From the NCBI RefSeq assembly GCF_963676685.1, contig NC_092345.1, positions 27,737,585 through 27,801,584 on the forward strand: 64,000 nucleotides of DNA, written 5' to 3'. The stretch comes from Mytilus edulis. Its lineage: Eukaryota > Mollusca > Bivalvia > Mytilida > Mytilidae. Of the stretch, positions 37,050 through 51,075 are shown one piece after another (within the stretch, counting starts at the first letter, position 1; the number at the start of each line of letters is the position of its first letter). The position numbers and the translations under genes are program-made. The notes beneath the pieces were generated by a model. It made no database searches, had not been told where the DNA came from, and saw only the letters and a program-made list of their open reading frames with translations.

Positions 37050-38479
37050 CAATAAGAAAGAAAAGTTTAAAGTACATAAATGTTACAAGTCTCTCTTGAC
37101 TGCATTACATACTGTTTTGTATTTCTTTCAGACGAGATGTCAGAAAATCAACAATGATTGACAGAAGCTCGTGAGTGATGGAATGTTATATGCATGGTAA
37201 TGAGCTTAGGGTAAAAAATCTTTTAAGATTCTTGTTAAGAATTTACTCGCCAGGGGTAACAGCTAGAAATTTCTCCTCTTAAAAGCACGTGAAATAGTGC
37301 ATGAAAATGGATGATGGCCATACCACTTTGAATATCAGTACGATAATTCATTATGTATAGTGTTCTCATGTTTCATATAGAAAAATAAATACCAGTAAGC
37401 TTCATGGTTACTTTATCAGAGATCATTCATCTTTTTCATTAAAGTATTGAAACTACTTTAGAATTTTAATGTAAAATTTTCTGACACTTATGCTTGGTTT
37501 TTACTACTGCTGTATCATCCTCGGTAAATTTTCGCAGTTCTTAGTATTTGTGGTTTTTCTTTTCGGTATTCATAAAAACAGAAACGCCTTTTCTTTTATT
37601 TTGGTTTAAAAATTTATTAGAATCATGTAATCACAATGTATCGTCTTAATCTGCCTCTATAAAATCACCTTGGAAAAAAATGCAGACCATGTCACCTAAC
37701 AGTTGTCGTCACGTGGTGTCTTTTTTTAGAAATACCTACGCAGAACTTTGCACCAGGATTCCACGCAGAATATACCGGCTTTGCACCAAGTGTCGAGAAT
37801 TTACTTTATTGTGAGACGAGACCACGAAGATTCATAATCTATTCGCTTATATTCCTTATATTGGTTTGTTCTCAATAATTTCTGATATTTATAAATTTTA
37901 AATTAATAATATTTTTGAAAAATAAATGTAACCTTTATAGTGTCAATGTTCATTAGAAAAAACTATATGAATTGCATAACCCATATACTTAAGATTGAAT
38001 AAAACTAGAAAGGGGACTTCCACACGTAGACGACGAAGGGGATATTTATAATAATAGATATCAGAGTACTGCAGTAAATACGAAGGCTGAGTGCACGTGG
38101 GATAAAAAAAAAGAAAAAAAAAGATGATGATGATGTTGCTTTCATGTCAATGAAATGTGTCAAAGAAACTGACACTAAAGTCATACTACGTGCGACTATG
38201 GAATTGTATATTGGCTTAACATTCAAACGATGTGCCAAATATGTCAACAGTTTGCTATGTAAGTCACTATTCGACACTATGGTCGGAACACCAACAAACG
38301 AATTTTAAAATTAATAACTTGACACATAAGAATTCAAGAGACTTGCGTAAACAGTTTGATCTCATGGATATGGGCAGGGAGTAATTAAAAAAAAATAAAA
38401 ATAAAAGGGTGCTTAGGGGACATAATGATATTTTTTCATTAAAAAAAACCGACAATTTTATACAGACAGATTTGTATTA
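37050..38479. other. Hox2 intron, one candidate regulatory patch
   Basis: Mostly AT-rich. The patch 37680-37830 has higher GC and a 33 bp direct repeat (see findings). No gene. Confidence 0.4.
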
Positions 38480-38690
38480 AACTGTGCGAAAGTCCAGCTT
38501 CCAAAAAAGTATAACAAATATACCGGAATCCAAGCGGCAAAATCAAAAAGGGCCCAGGAAGTCCATAAAATCTGACAAAATCAAACGCTATCAATCAACA
38601 GAACAAGTGAAAACAACTGCATATTCCTGGCTTGGTACAGGCATTCTCCGAAGAAAATGGTGGCTAACCCTTATTTTTGTAAGTTAAATG
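38480..38690 (+). repeat. Dispersed repeat family E
   Basis: It contains GGAATCCAAGCGGCAAAATC, GGAAGTCCATAAAATCTGAC and CTGGCTTGGTACAGGCATTC. A second, diverged copy lies at 62255-62420. Confidence 0.6.
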
Positions 38691-41600
38691 AGACCCAAAT
38701 TGTGTTAAAGTATTTCATGGTTCCGTTATATTTACAAAATTGAGTGAACAACCCAAACAGATATAGTATTTAGAGTATACCAAATACAGCTTTTGACAAC
38801 ATCTGTGAAACATTTTGCTATTGTAAAAAGATGAATGTGGATGAAATATACATTATGACAAAATATTATGGTGGTATGTTCTGGAGGCCAAATGTCGTCT
38901 GAAAGAAAATTGTCCATAATTAAGCCTATTCAGCATCAACGTGTACACTTTTAAAATTACGTCATAAATAAATAACGAAAAATGACATCAACAGTTGCTG
39001 TGGTTAATTATAATAAAAACACATCAAGTTTTTCCTTACAGTACAAAAGAAGAAAAACAGTCAGCATTTATAGGTTTAAACAGAACTTTTCTGATTTAAA
39101 AAAAGAGCAACAAGGTCCTGTGGTTCATGTATCTTTAGTTTTCGAAAACATGTAAGTGAAGTACTAATAAATCTTATACAACTCAAATAATACTTCAATA
39201 AGTAATCCTGACACATTTCGCACTTCGTTTGAATTTGAAGTCGAAAACAAGCAAGACAAGAAAAGCTTCCAATAACCATTCATGCATAACAAAATACGAA
39301 TTTATCGCACAAAAGAATACAGAGAAGACATGCATCAAACACCGTTTTCTCTGAACTGTGATATTGTTCTATGCATAAATATAAAGAATTTAACGAGAAG
39401 ATTCTTATCTCCTTATTAGTTTATCTAATATTGCATAGATGTGGTTTCTATACGCACACCATTCCACACTTGATAGAATTCATTATTCCCAAGAAGAAGA
39501 TTTTTAATAGCCAGAGAAACCTTTTTACTTTAACAAGGAGAATAAGTTGTTTGAATTATTCCACAGAGCATTTAATCGTAGAAATAGTTTAGGTTTCTGT
39601 CCCTCGGCTTCGTCTCGCTCCAGTTCCGAAAGCTACCACCAATCACACGGTACGAACCTTACCTGGCATTACGCTTAATGGTGTTATAACGAGAAACTCT
39701 TGTAGAATTGCAGTTTCCTCTTCGTCTAAAACATTCCCAAAACCTCATTTTACAAACATCAGATATACGAAATGACAATATTCCTTTATGATTTTTTATG
39801 TCTTTGTTTTTGTTTGTCACTTGTAAAATTCACCCCTTTTCTGTGTTCTTTTTTAAAAAAAAGTCGTTTTTTTTGTCATGTTTATGTACTAAATCAATCT
39901 ATGCTTGTAGTTTTAAAATGAAACGATATTTGAAACTTTGTACTGTTTGTTTTCAATATCATTGTATCAACTATCAGATCTTTTCAATTCCGACAATTTT
40001 TTTTTTGGAATGTAAGCTTAATAAACCTCTTTCTTCAATTATCAGAAGTCTTGCTTAAAGAGGTAACAATTTATCGAAAGTACATTACGTTTATTTCTGA
40101 GGAATCTTTTGCATCCTATTCCCCCCTCCCTTTTTTTGTATTACACATCGTCTTTCCGTCGTTATAGCAGCATTACTATTTTGAGTGACTTAATTTTTAG
40201 TAGATGTGTCGTTTACCTCTGATATTTGCCAATGTCTCTTAATGATATCTTTTTGGGTTGGGGAGGGGGTTACTTTTATATAAATCATTCAAACATTCTC
40301 GACTTGAGTGGGAGATGAATTTACCGATTAGAAGGGTAAAGGGAACTATTAATTTTCCTTATACTAACTTTGTATCAAAATCATTCATTTATTTCAGAGA
40401 GTTTTTCCCTTAAAATTCTAAACGAATAAATTTTTTTTTTTTTTGTTTGCCCCATCCAACCCTAACAACAATAAAAAGAAGTGCTCGCAGAGGCATGCAT
40501 AATTAAAACTTGTCTTTTCTGGTATGCACATAAAAGAAGTCACAAAGATGAGACAATTTTAAGTAAGCTTTATGAATAATTTGTTAAAAAAGACAGAAAG
40601 ACGAATAAAATGTTTACAGTTCAGTTTGGTGACTCCATTAAATTATAAAAAGTAAATTTATGATGGACAAGAATAGCTTATTTTGCTAGCTATTTACATG
40701 AAACACTAATTAATAAGAATAAATATTTTCTGATTTGCATTCTTAATGACGACTTCTGTAAATCAAGCATTTATTTTAATTTAGATATTATCATTACTAT
40801 AAAGTAAAAAGGGGGGTATGGGGGTAATTATACTGTTTATTTTGAATATCAAAGAATGTAACATCATGTAAAGAATACTTCTTGGAAGTTTTATATTTCA
40901 TAGACAAATCACAAAGAACTGAAATGCAATTAGTATATCGTCGTGTCAACAGTGTCCTCTTCTGGGAGAGTTCATTAGTGTTCAAACACGAATGACAGCT
41001 TTTGCTTCATGATGAAAAATTCCTATATTAATTCCCTCATGTGTATTAATTATCAATTTTCATATTCTAAAATCTGCTAATCACAATGCGAAGATAAACA
41101 ACTGAAAAAATGTCAAAGAGATTTCAATTTTTTATAGATCAATAAGATAAGGAATTTATCTACATTTTAATTTTGAATACCCAGACCTCATTAAGTAATA
41201 GTATTCTTTTGATAGCGAAAGTTTCGCATTTTCCAAACCACGGAAAAAAACTTATTTTCTAATTTTATTGTGCCACTGACAATGTAATTTATTTCAAAAA
41301 ATGCAAATTTTGAGATATTTCCATGATAATTAACTTCATTCTATAAAAACACTATGCAAATTATCATAAATTATATATTTATTAGTATGTACTTTTTTTT
41401 AGTAAGTGTGTGTTCTTTTCAGAACTAACTATAAAGTTTTGTCTACAGACTTGAATAATTAAAAATATTCTTTGTATTATATAAATTATGATGAAATATG
41501 GAAATTAAATGCATAACCCAACCCTAAGTAAAATCTTTTACGTCTTAAACTAAGAATGAGACTTTTTTTATAATCCATTAAGATAGTCTGTTAATCATAA

Positions 41601-44600
41601 ATCAAATTGGAAGTGTTGGCATTCGAAAAAAATGCTGACTTGTATGAGTGTGATATGGAACAACATAGTTTTGATTTCGTAATTTTAAGCATGTTGAAGA
41701 TTCCACTTAATAATGCCTTAATATTTAGACACCAGTTACTTTATTTGTTCGGTTGTTTTGCATTGCTTTAATTTTACTTAAGTAAATATTGTATTGTCTT
41801 TCCTTTTTTCCAAAACTTAAAAAAAAAACTTTGAAAAAGAAAAAAACCAAGCGAAAACTGAATTCAAGCGTTTAGTACACAACAAATATATATATATATT
41901 TATGTTTATATGGACAATAAAGTGTTATCACCATTGTTATACCTATATTATAAGAATTGTTTTCTGTTTTCTTATCTTATCTCTATTTTCTCCACATTTT
42001 CATGAATGTTTTTTGATCAAGTAAGCCCTTTCGCTAAATTTCATTTTAATCAAAGAGTATTGCCAGACATCAAAAGGAATACAGGGACAATAAAAATGAA
42101 CAGTTAAACATGTTAAATATTCAAATTCACACAAAAAAAGGCTGGTCGGAACATGCACAACTCAAAACTTATTTTCAACTAATGCAGAAATATTTTTGAT
42201 AGATTCAATTTTTTTTTAACTTTCCATATATATATAAAAGCGAGTTAGCTAGTATATCTCAGATTCCTTAAAGAAGGTAAATCTACTTCAACATGGTAAC
42301 CTATTTTTGAGATTTTATTTCCTAAAAGGCAAAAAAAAATGTTTCAAAGTTTTCTAAGTAGACAGACACTAGATAAACAGCGCTTTTTATGTTTAAATCC
42401 TGATAAAATATGCGATTTCGGAAACAAGCTTGGTGACCTATCCTTTTCATTTCATTTGTCAAAATAGCACAATATAAGCCATGTCCTAACCATCTAATAA
42501 TTCAGTCCCTCCTCGCCATCGAACTTTCCTACCTGATAATGTAGCCATCATTGTTAAGCAATGGTATATAACGACTTAATTATAAGGGTTAGGCATATCT
42601 AGGCACTTATCTCTGACTTTTTTATATATATATATCTATAAACTTAAAGTGTATGGATATTTTTTCAGACACAGGTGCCTGTGAGCTTTATCTAGGCAAA
42701 AATAAAGAACTTTGTTTTACTGGCATCGAAACAATCTCATTTTACACAGGTTCCTGCCGATTCTCCCCATTTTTCTTTAATAGCTATGAACCGATTGTAC
42801 TTGCAAGAATTTATCAATTAGCAATATATTTAGCAATACTGCATTTCTAAAGTTTGTATTAGGGTTTGGCTTGAATTTTTGCTAAAATTTCGGGGAAAGC
42901 TGTTTCTTGTGAATTAAACTATCTTTCCAATGACGACTTTACCTATAGGTAAGGATATTGGTAAAATAAGTCATAGGTTTAATCTTATAAAAAAATTTAA
43001 GTGTTGTTGCTACATATACTTTAATCATCTTTGTTTCTTCATTAAGATAAGCAATTTGAAATTACTAAAGCTTCTCTTAAAAAAGACAATAAAATTAAAT
43101 TTCATTTTTCAAACATTTTCATTCATTCCAATACAAAAGTTATCATGTTATGGTATAAAAAATATCCTCCGCAATTGCCTCAACAATTATAGGGAATAAT
43201 AAAGTAACCTTAACTCTATTAAAGGAAGTCCTACACATGAAAGATTAAAATTATTGGCAATGAAAAACGAGACAAATGATGGCAAAGAAAATTCATGTCA
43301 TATTGTTAGCAATGAAAACATATTGAGTGGAACCATTGAAATACATCAATTCTTTCAGGGTTGATCAAGGTTTTACAGAGTGCCTTACTCTCTAACTGTT
43401 TGTCTTATCATGGAAGTAATATTTAAAGTTACTTCCATGGTCTTATCTACAGCGAGTCTTAGGCGAAGTCAAAACACATATACGCTGTTAACTAGTCTTC
43501 TAATCTTGAACTTCATACAGAAAGTTACAATCACGTACACACAATCAAAAAAAAAAAATTGGACATATTAAAGGGATAAATAATATATATACTTTTTTTG
43601 ATTATTTATTTATTTCAGTACCAGATTTCAACCTTCTCTGTAGTGATCTTTCCCTTAGCTTCAATTTGCATACGCGTTTTGTTTGTTTCCGTCTTTGATC
43701 ATTAATCAATCCCTATATTTAAATATGGTAGGCAATTGAAATAGTGCAAAATGTTATCTAATGGTTTGATTTCTCAATTTGAACGTCCACACGCATATCG
43801 CTCTTGTTAAGATAATGCCCGAAACACGCGTACAACCACTGAACCGGTACTTCACTTATGACTCTTTATAGTATGTTTTATAAAAATGCATTAGACTCCC
43901 CAATCTTTCGATCTTTTTGGTAAAGTTGATTCCATGAACATGCATATGCGGTGCTTATTTTATTGCAATAAGTATTATTGGTTTGTGTATTTCATTTTTT
44001 AATTGATACTTTTATGTTTGATGAATTTTACTTTCCAAATTGTGGTCGCCCACTGAAAGTTTGTCTATCATACATGTGTGTGGGGGAAAACACTACCATA
44101 ACTTGTTTCTTTTAATAACTTTGTTTTGTTTTACCCTTTTGTGGAGGCGATCTATAATTTCACCAGTGTTTTGCTTTTAATTTGATTTTGACCAAAAACA
44201 ATTATTTTCCTTGTCTATTAGTTCTTGTAGGATTTTTGTTTGACTTTAACATTGAGATTTATTTGAGGTCATCTGCGTAACCCTACACATTGAAGAAAGA
44301 TATACATGTAGTTAGAAAAGGTCCTTATTTATTAAAAACTGATTAAATGTAAATAAGTTGATAGTCAGATAATATTTAAGAAAAAACACTGTCGGTGAAA
44401 GGAGAGGGTGGGAAGGGAAGTAAATCCATAATATTTTCGACATACTACCGTAGATATTTATCTTTCGAAAGTGTACATAAGCTTGAAATAAAAAGTTAAA
44501 AAACCTATCGGCATTTGCAAATTCCAAAGTCTGCAAATACATTTTGGAATTTGAAAATATCCAATGTAATTTTGTCTGTACCCAAATGTATTAATAAAAA

Positions 44601-47428
44601 TGATACACATGACCAAAGATGTTTAAATTTTCTACGCCCAAAAATAAGTCACTTGTTTCAATGTTGTATGATAATAGTTCTTAGAACTCAAAGTTAACTG
44701 CATAATGACATTTTCTTTCATTTCAGTTTCAAACGTTAATAAAAATAATTTAATTGTTTTCTGGAATTTAGATTCTCAAGGTTTAAATTTCTTTAAAATG
44801 AAGGTCAAAATACATCAATCAAGCTGGAAAACAATTAAGATAATGGACAAAACGAAAAAAAAAGTACATTGTATGTTTTATTTTTATTTATTTAAGTTTT
44901 TTTAACTCATCTCTTGTGCGAAAACTATAATGTTTCCATGTGCAGTTTGGTGTGCAATTGTAAGAACCGCAAATTCTCCCTTTTATTGTTGGCATAAACC
45001 AATATCACATTTTTTAAATTGGTATACGTGAAAAAAATATTTTAGATAAGTAAACACAACACACGATCTAATTTGTATGTATAACTGACATTTCTGTCTT
45101 TTGAGGGTTTATTGTGTATCACTGATGCATCTTGCATTCTTATTCATGTTTGCTCTTTGAAATTAAAGCGGTCAGTTTACAAATAGGTATAAAGAAATAT
45201 TGACGTGTATCCGCATTACATTTCTTCCAAGTGAATGATTACGGTTTAGAAAAATATATTTTTATGTAAATTTTCTATATTTTTTTGCATTCAAAATGCA
45301 AATTAATGTCAGGACATATTTTCCTGAATTAACAAAATTGTTACATCTTCAAAATTTCAGTTTTACGCAACAAAACAGATTTATTTTCTATGTTAATTTT
45401 GAAAGTATTAAAGCTCGTAATCTCTGCTTAAATTGAGCTACAAACTGCTCTTCTTTGAAAAGTAAAATTGAGTCTTTTCAATTTAAATATGACTAAAATA
45501 ATTTCAAAGTAAGATCACTTTGGCTGATTTCGCACTGCCAAGCAACGCGTTAAATTGCATCCTACATTTTCGCATGAACGGTGCAAATTTAGGCTTCTTT
45601 AACACGACGAATTTTCATACTATTGTTATGGGGTCAAATAGGCTTGTACTGGTACATTTAAAGTTTGTAATATGTTAAATTTATTTTATAATTGGTTCAC
45701 AAACTAGCGTTTATTGGCTTCGAAAATTGAATATTAAATATCTTTAAATTATTAGTTGTAGAAGATTTACTCGGCTTATGGTTGTATTCCAGTGAACTTA
45801 TCAAACAACCTTGTAACATGTCAAACTTGAACCAAAGTTCTTGTTTAGAGATTTTTTCTCTCGAGTAGAGAGTATTCGTCTTTGATTAAGCTTGTAGTCT
45901 GAGAGATGAAAGTTGTTGAAATGAAGGGTTATGGTAGTTTTAGATGAGAAATACAGACCCTTCTCATCATTCACATTGATGTGTTGATTTTTCATTTCGT
46001 TTCTACGTAAGAATTTGTTGAGATTCCAAATACTACAGTTATTCAACAATAACATAAATCGGCCATTCTTAAAATGGCGCAGTTTTTAAAACTAATTTCA
46101 GTAACATACACAAAAGTGTTAAAAACTAAAATCTTATTTAAACACGAATGATATAACCAAATAAATATGAATTCTAATTTGCATATTTTGATTGAAAGTA
46201 TTTGGTTATCGCAGTGTAGCGAATCATAACCATGTCCTGATTTTTGACTTGAGATTTTTTACGCGGTTCTGATGTTCGCAAAAATGAAACTGATGAAATT
46301 GAAATGCATATCATTACTTTTACACATGATAAAAAAAAATCTGTTATTCAACATTTATACAAAAACAAATTGACTGAAAAACATGCATTTTTAAATTTTG
46401 AAACTATGTTCATCACCACTTATAAAAAAATATTTGACTGAAAATCATGCATCTTTAAATTTTGAAACTTTTCACTTAAACTTGTAAATATTATTCATAG
46501 GTATTTTTGAAAGTGCACACATGTAAAAGTACATTTTTATTGTGTCTGTCAATTTACACAGTTGACATAATTATTGATTTTTTTGTCATGTAAATGTTTA
46601 TAATTTCATATTGATTTTGATTGCTTTTAATGCTGAAAACACATTTTCATTAATATTTTTAAATTATTAAATTTTCAATAGAAAAAAATTATTATTCATT
46701 TTTATCAGTTAGTTTATATAATGACGTTTTTCTTTGCGTTGAACATAGTTCTCACGGTTAATTGGTAAACGCAATAATTGTATTTTTTTTCATATGAGTT
46801 TCATCTATATCATGTATATTGACAAAAAACATACAAATACTTGAAAAATGTGTCCCATAAATAGCACAATTCCGGTTAGAAAAATTATTACCATTATTAC
46901 CATTCATAAGTAAAGAAATATTTATGTTCATATACTGTTGCGAATATTTTCACAATCTATTAAAACCAATGTATAAAAATATGCCATATCCTCAAAATAA
47001 TTTTGTATTAAACGTTGATTTTTCTAGTATTTTTTAAAATAATTCTGCTATATTTTCAACTTGGTGAAAATCTAACCTTCTTTAATCTTTCACATATGGT
47101 TTTAAATAGATACATGCCAGTGTTACAATAGTGCCAGGTGTCCGTACGTATTCCCAATATTGAATTCTTGACCACAAGTAAATAAAATTTAAACATTTTG
47201 ATTGTTTATACAGTAAGATGTTATTTTACAAAACAGTCGGTGAAAAACACAATTCATTATAGTTCAAAAGTACACGCTGAGCCGTCAAAATTTTATGTCT
47301 GGCGAATAAATAGTTTAATCTAATAGCCCATCTTCATGATCAACTCAAATTACAAAATGTCAACTAAAATTCCCATTTTTTATCTGAAGATAAAAGCAAG
47401 GGGTGTGTTTATGAAAATAAAATATTAC
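38691..47428. other. 5' part of Hox2 intron, no recognisable repeats
   Basis: For 8.7 kb next to exon 1 I see none of the dispersed families, no inverted-repeat element and only short AT runs. One perfect 11 bp-stem hairpin lies at 43409-43439 (CATGGAAGTAA, 9 bp loop). A less AT-rich patch lies at 45515-45605. Confidence 0.5.
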
Positions 47429-47723
47429 CTAGCTCGGTTTGGTCAGGTGCGACTCCTTTCCGGACAGGTTTCTTTTCTTTCATCCAGGCATAGTCAGGAA
47501 ATTTCATCGATAATCCAGAATCCCTTGCCCCAGGGTCGCCTCCAATGTCCTGGGTCGGTTGCTGCGAGGTAGTGAAAGATTGGCAGTATGATCGCATGCC
47601 GTCGCTCGAAATGATTGATGGTGCTTGTAAAGCTTCATTGATAAGTGGCACCGAAGTCATAAATTCTGCAATACTAGGTTGGCTGTTAATAAAGCCAGAC
47701 TCTCTTCCTTCGTCCATGGTCAT
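47429..47723 (-). CDS. Hox2: Hox2, exon 1: N-terminal Hox2 motif and hexapeptide
   Basis: It encodes residues 1-98 plus one base of codon 99. The motif GFINSQPSIAEFMTS near the N-terminus is the signature shared with vertebrate HoxA2/B2. YAWMKEKK at residues 78-85 is the hexapeptide that binds PBC/Exd cofactors. The donor on the minus strand is GAGCTAG followed by GTAATA. Joining at this donor gives Glu-Leu-Asp-Tyr-Met and keeps the exon 2 frame. An in-frame TAA lies 12 bases before the first ATG (47735-47733), so the N-terminus is complete. The second ATG, two codons later (47717-47715), has the stronger context (ACCATGG) and may be the real start. The hexapeptide-to-homeodomain linker is about 40 residues and carries the splice site, as is usual for Hox genes. 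Confidence 0.93.
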
Positions 47724-47950
47724 TTGAAATTTTTACAATTTTTTTCACAAATTGTTTTTTATCTTATAATTTCACATGTTTAACTAATATATTCTCGACC
47801 AGGTGACACTTTACCAACTATGCATTAAAATCTATGTATGAGATGGACGTTTCAGAATGATAACCAACTGCTGCCTAAGTCATGTGACCGCTACAACCAA
47901 TCAACAATGTCATACGAGAATTCTGACAGATTGAAAGACATGAATTTCTA
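47724..47950 (-). promoter_or_regulatory. Hox2: Hox2 5' flank, candidate promoter/5' UTR
   Basis: The flank carries a CCAAT box (written on + as ACCAATCAA near 47897) and an M-box-like GTCATGTGAC at about 47880. No clear TATA box or transcription start can be called. Confidence 0.3.
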
Positions 47951-50900
47951 AATATAGACAGTAACTTATTGTAAATATGAACAATATATGTGTGATTAGT
48001 TAAAAATTTAATCCACAAAGGACGACAACGATATAGTTGTGTATCGGCACACATTTTTTACATGAATGGGTTAAGTTCATATTGTCGTCTGCTGTTAACT
48101 GTTGGGAGAAATTATTTTAAGTTCCTGCGGGAGGTAATTAAAATCTATAATATCGTTATTTTTCATGGGCTGTCAGAAGGCTTATTGACAACCAACAAAT
48201 CACCACCAATCTTCAAATCTTTTACGGAGTAATAAAATCTATTTCTTCGCTCATTGTCGGACGATAAAGGTTAAATTTCTATCATTTTATTCTCATCATG
48301 ACCGATTGGCAGCATGCTATTATGTCTTGTGTAATGGTTTCAACACTGACGCCGAATTTTGCAAACCATTTTATTTACCAAGTTTTCAAACGGACATACT
48401 ATAAATTTTCTGGAATTTTTGGTTTATTTTTCTATCAACATTACAGTTTCTGAAAAAACGTCACGAATTCACTTGAGAGAAACCGACAAGCATTGTGGTA
48501 TATTTGGTAAGTATAAATTAACATATTTAATTAATTTTCATGTCATGTATATTTTAACAGTCTTTAGCAACGGGAAATCAAAAATATAACGAAGGGTGTT
48601 AAACTTTAATCAACTGCTTTCTTCCCATGGGTGCTGTTCTTCTGAAAGACCGATTGTTTTTCTGGTTTTTGATCCGACCTTTGAGAATTGTGGTGCCATC
48701 TTCGAAGAGTCTGGGTAAAACTTTACACGAATTATAAGGATGTGAAAATTAAATATATAAGTGTTTGTTTTCACAGCGTGAGAGAGGTTGTAACAGTTAC
48801 GACTCCCTCGATATAAAAAAGTTCAAAAGGACCATCGCGTGTTCCATGGTCGTGTTCGCACAGCCTGGGGTATCCTATCACTTTTAATATAATTATATTA
48901 GTTTTGGAAGGCTTTCCGACACAAACTTATTTAAAAAGTATAAAAGATGCCTAAAAATTAAGAATATTAACACCATTTCGTGACAAATGTAAAAACAGTG
49001 TATATGTATATATAAATAATATCATTAGAATTTTATTGCTAAATATACCATTTTTTATGACTTTTTGTGATTCAATTTATTCCCGTATTTGTCCAATTGA
49101 TAGTATATAATTTCATTAGTTAGGTTTTTAATTGTATTTTCACTATTATAGAAGGAAAATGTTTTATTTTGTTATTTTTTTAATACAAACAAATATATAA
49201 CCTTTCTCTTTGAAATTCGGAGAAAAACAATCTTATTTAACGATAAAGTAATGATTTATAATATATATATACTGCCTGACTGATAGATTTTAAAATATCA
49301 ATTGAGAATAAAATATATATCATAGATGTTATTAAAGCATTTTATTTCTGTCGTTTCGTATTCCAGCATTTCGTGTGAAACTATATTATTTTTCTAAAAT
49401 GGAAAATTGAAACTCCTTTATTGAAGAAGATATTTTACTGTGCACCAAAGAATATTCAAATCCATACTAACCTTAGTAATAGTTAACTTTAGATTTACAT
49501 ACAAATTGATTTAAAAAAAGAAAATAATAATTAATATGAATGAATAAAAATAAAAATAAAAAAATATGAATACTAATTAATGGAAACTATGAATATATAA
49601 AACATGGTCCAGCTAATAAGCAAAAAACATGAGAATCAGAGTGTAGTTTTATTCAAATTAATTTCACAAAAATGTGGCATATTTTCAGAATGACTAAGAC
49701 CATGTTTATTAAAATTCTTTAATTTTTCACATTAAAAAATAAAGAAATTGCCAATTTATAATAAAACTCTGCACGAAATCTCAAAGAAACCCTACTACAC
49801 AAATATATTAAATTCATATTATAAATGCACAATTATACTTCCTCGCATGGTTTTATTTTATTTCAAATGTTCAAGAATGTTAATTGTTCCATTATTTTTA
49901 GATATGCCAAAAAACAACCTTTTATTCATACAAATTTAGTCGATTCAATATTCAATTATGCCTACACTGAAAATAACAATTTATGGTGCAAAAAATGTTA
50001 CCGTTGACAAAATCTTCTTTAAAATCAAATACACACCAAAATGTGTACACATATGAAATCTTTTGCTAAAACATTGACCTTAAAAATCTTAGTGTGCATA
50101 TACAAAAACAACGGTCTTTAAAACATTTGCGATAACCGGATTAGGAACAAGATGGGAGCAATGAAATTCGAGATTTATTTTGCAGTGGCGATGGTATGAT
50201 AAAATTTGCAGAACAAAGTCCGCATTATTTAGAAACAACCCGCTCATCTCTCTAGACGCACAATCAAATTTGTTAAAAGGAGAAAATGATTGATTTTAGG
50301 TCGACATAATTTGAAGTTAGGGTTGTCAGAAGAGTGTTATTATCTGTAATGGAAGACTAGTGTCATCATTTAACACATGTTAATAGTTATTGTTAACAAA
50401 TTAACCAACAACTTTATGATTATATATTAATGTTTAAACATATCAAAAGTTATTAAATTAATTTACGAACATAAGCGATAAATGTATTCATTTCTCATTT
50501 TCTAAGGATTGATAATTGTTTATTTTAGCATCATCTTCAAAATAGATTTAGAATATAAAATATACGTTAGGGTAAAGATTATTTTTAAAGTATTTTTAAT
50601 CATGCAATTTAGAATGTATTTAAACATGGAAGGACGTTAAATTGTCTATAGAGGACTTCCACAATTTCGGACTTTGCAGTTGGGACGTATTATTTTGAAA
50701 GTGGGTTTAAACATGCTTTTTTTAATATGCAATTAAGAATATACCTAAGCATGCACGGGAGCACTAGATTGTCTTCATAAAAATGTCTGTACCGATACTT
50801 TTTGTCAATATAGCACTTCTATTATTCGACGCAGCTTATTTTTAAAGATGCTATTTAGAATATATTTCATCACAATGGAATAACTATATTATTCACTTTC

Positions 50901-50982
50901 ATGATTTTACAGTATTTACAGTTTTGAAGTATATATATAGATTATTTTCAAAATGTATATAGTTTTAAATAGTACCGTACGG
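47951..50982. other. Upstream of Hox2, no feature seen
   Basis: AT-rich, free of the dispersed repeat families, with no gene recognised. It may hold regulatory DNA. Confidence 0.45.
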
Positions 50983-51075
50983 TGCATGACCTATAGCTGT
51001 TAATTTCTGTGTCATTTGGTCTCTCGCGAAGAATTGTCTCATTATCAATCTTATCACATATTCTTTTTTTATACT
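50983..51075 (+). repeat. Dispersed repeat family A, 3' part
   Basis: It contains GCATGACCTATAGCTGTTAA, TTCTGTGTCATTTGGTCTCT and GAATTGTCTCATTATCAATC, then a T-rich tail. Confidence 0.75.

Larger units (their letters stand above)
23973..47428 (-). other. Hox2: Hox2 intron 1 (23,456 bp, phase 1)
   Basis: It is bounded by GT (47428-47427) and AG (23974-23973) on the minus strand. It holds a Mutator-like element, about eight smaller repeats between 24.1 and 38.7 kb, and a long repeat-poor part next to exon 1. I find no nested coding gene in it on either strand. Confidence 0.9.

Noticed and set aside
47881-47905. CCAAT box and M-box as a defined Hox2 promoter
   Set aside because: Single short motifs in AT-rich DNA are not enough to place a promoter; kept only as a low-confidence 5' flank entry.
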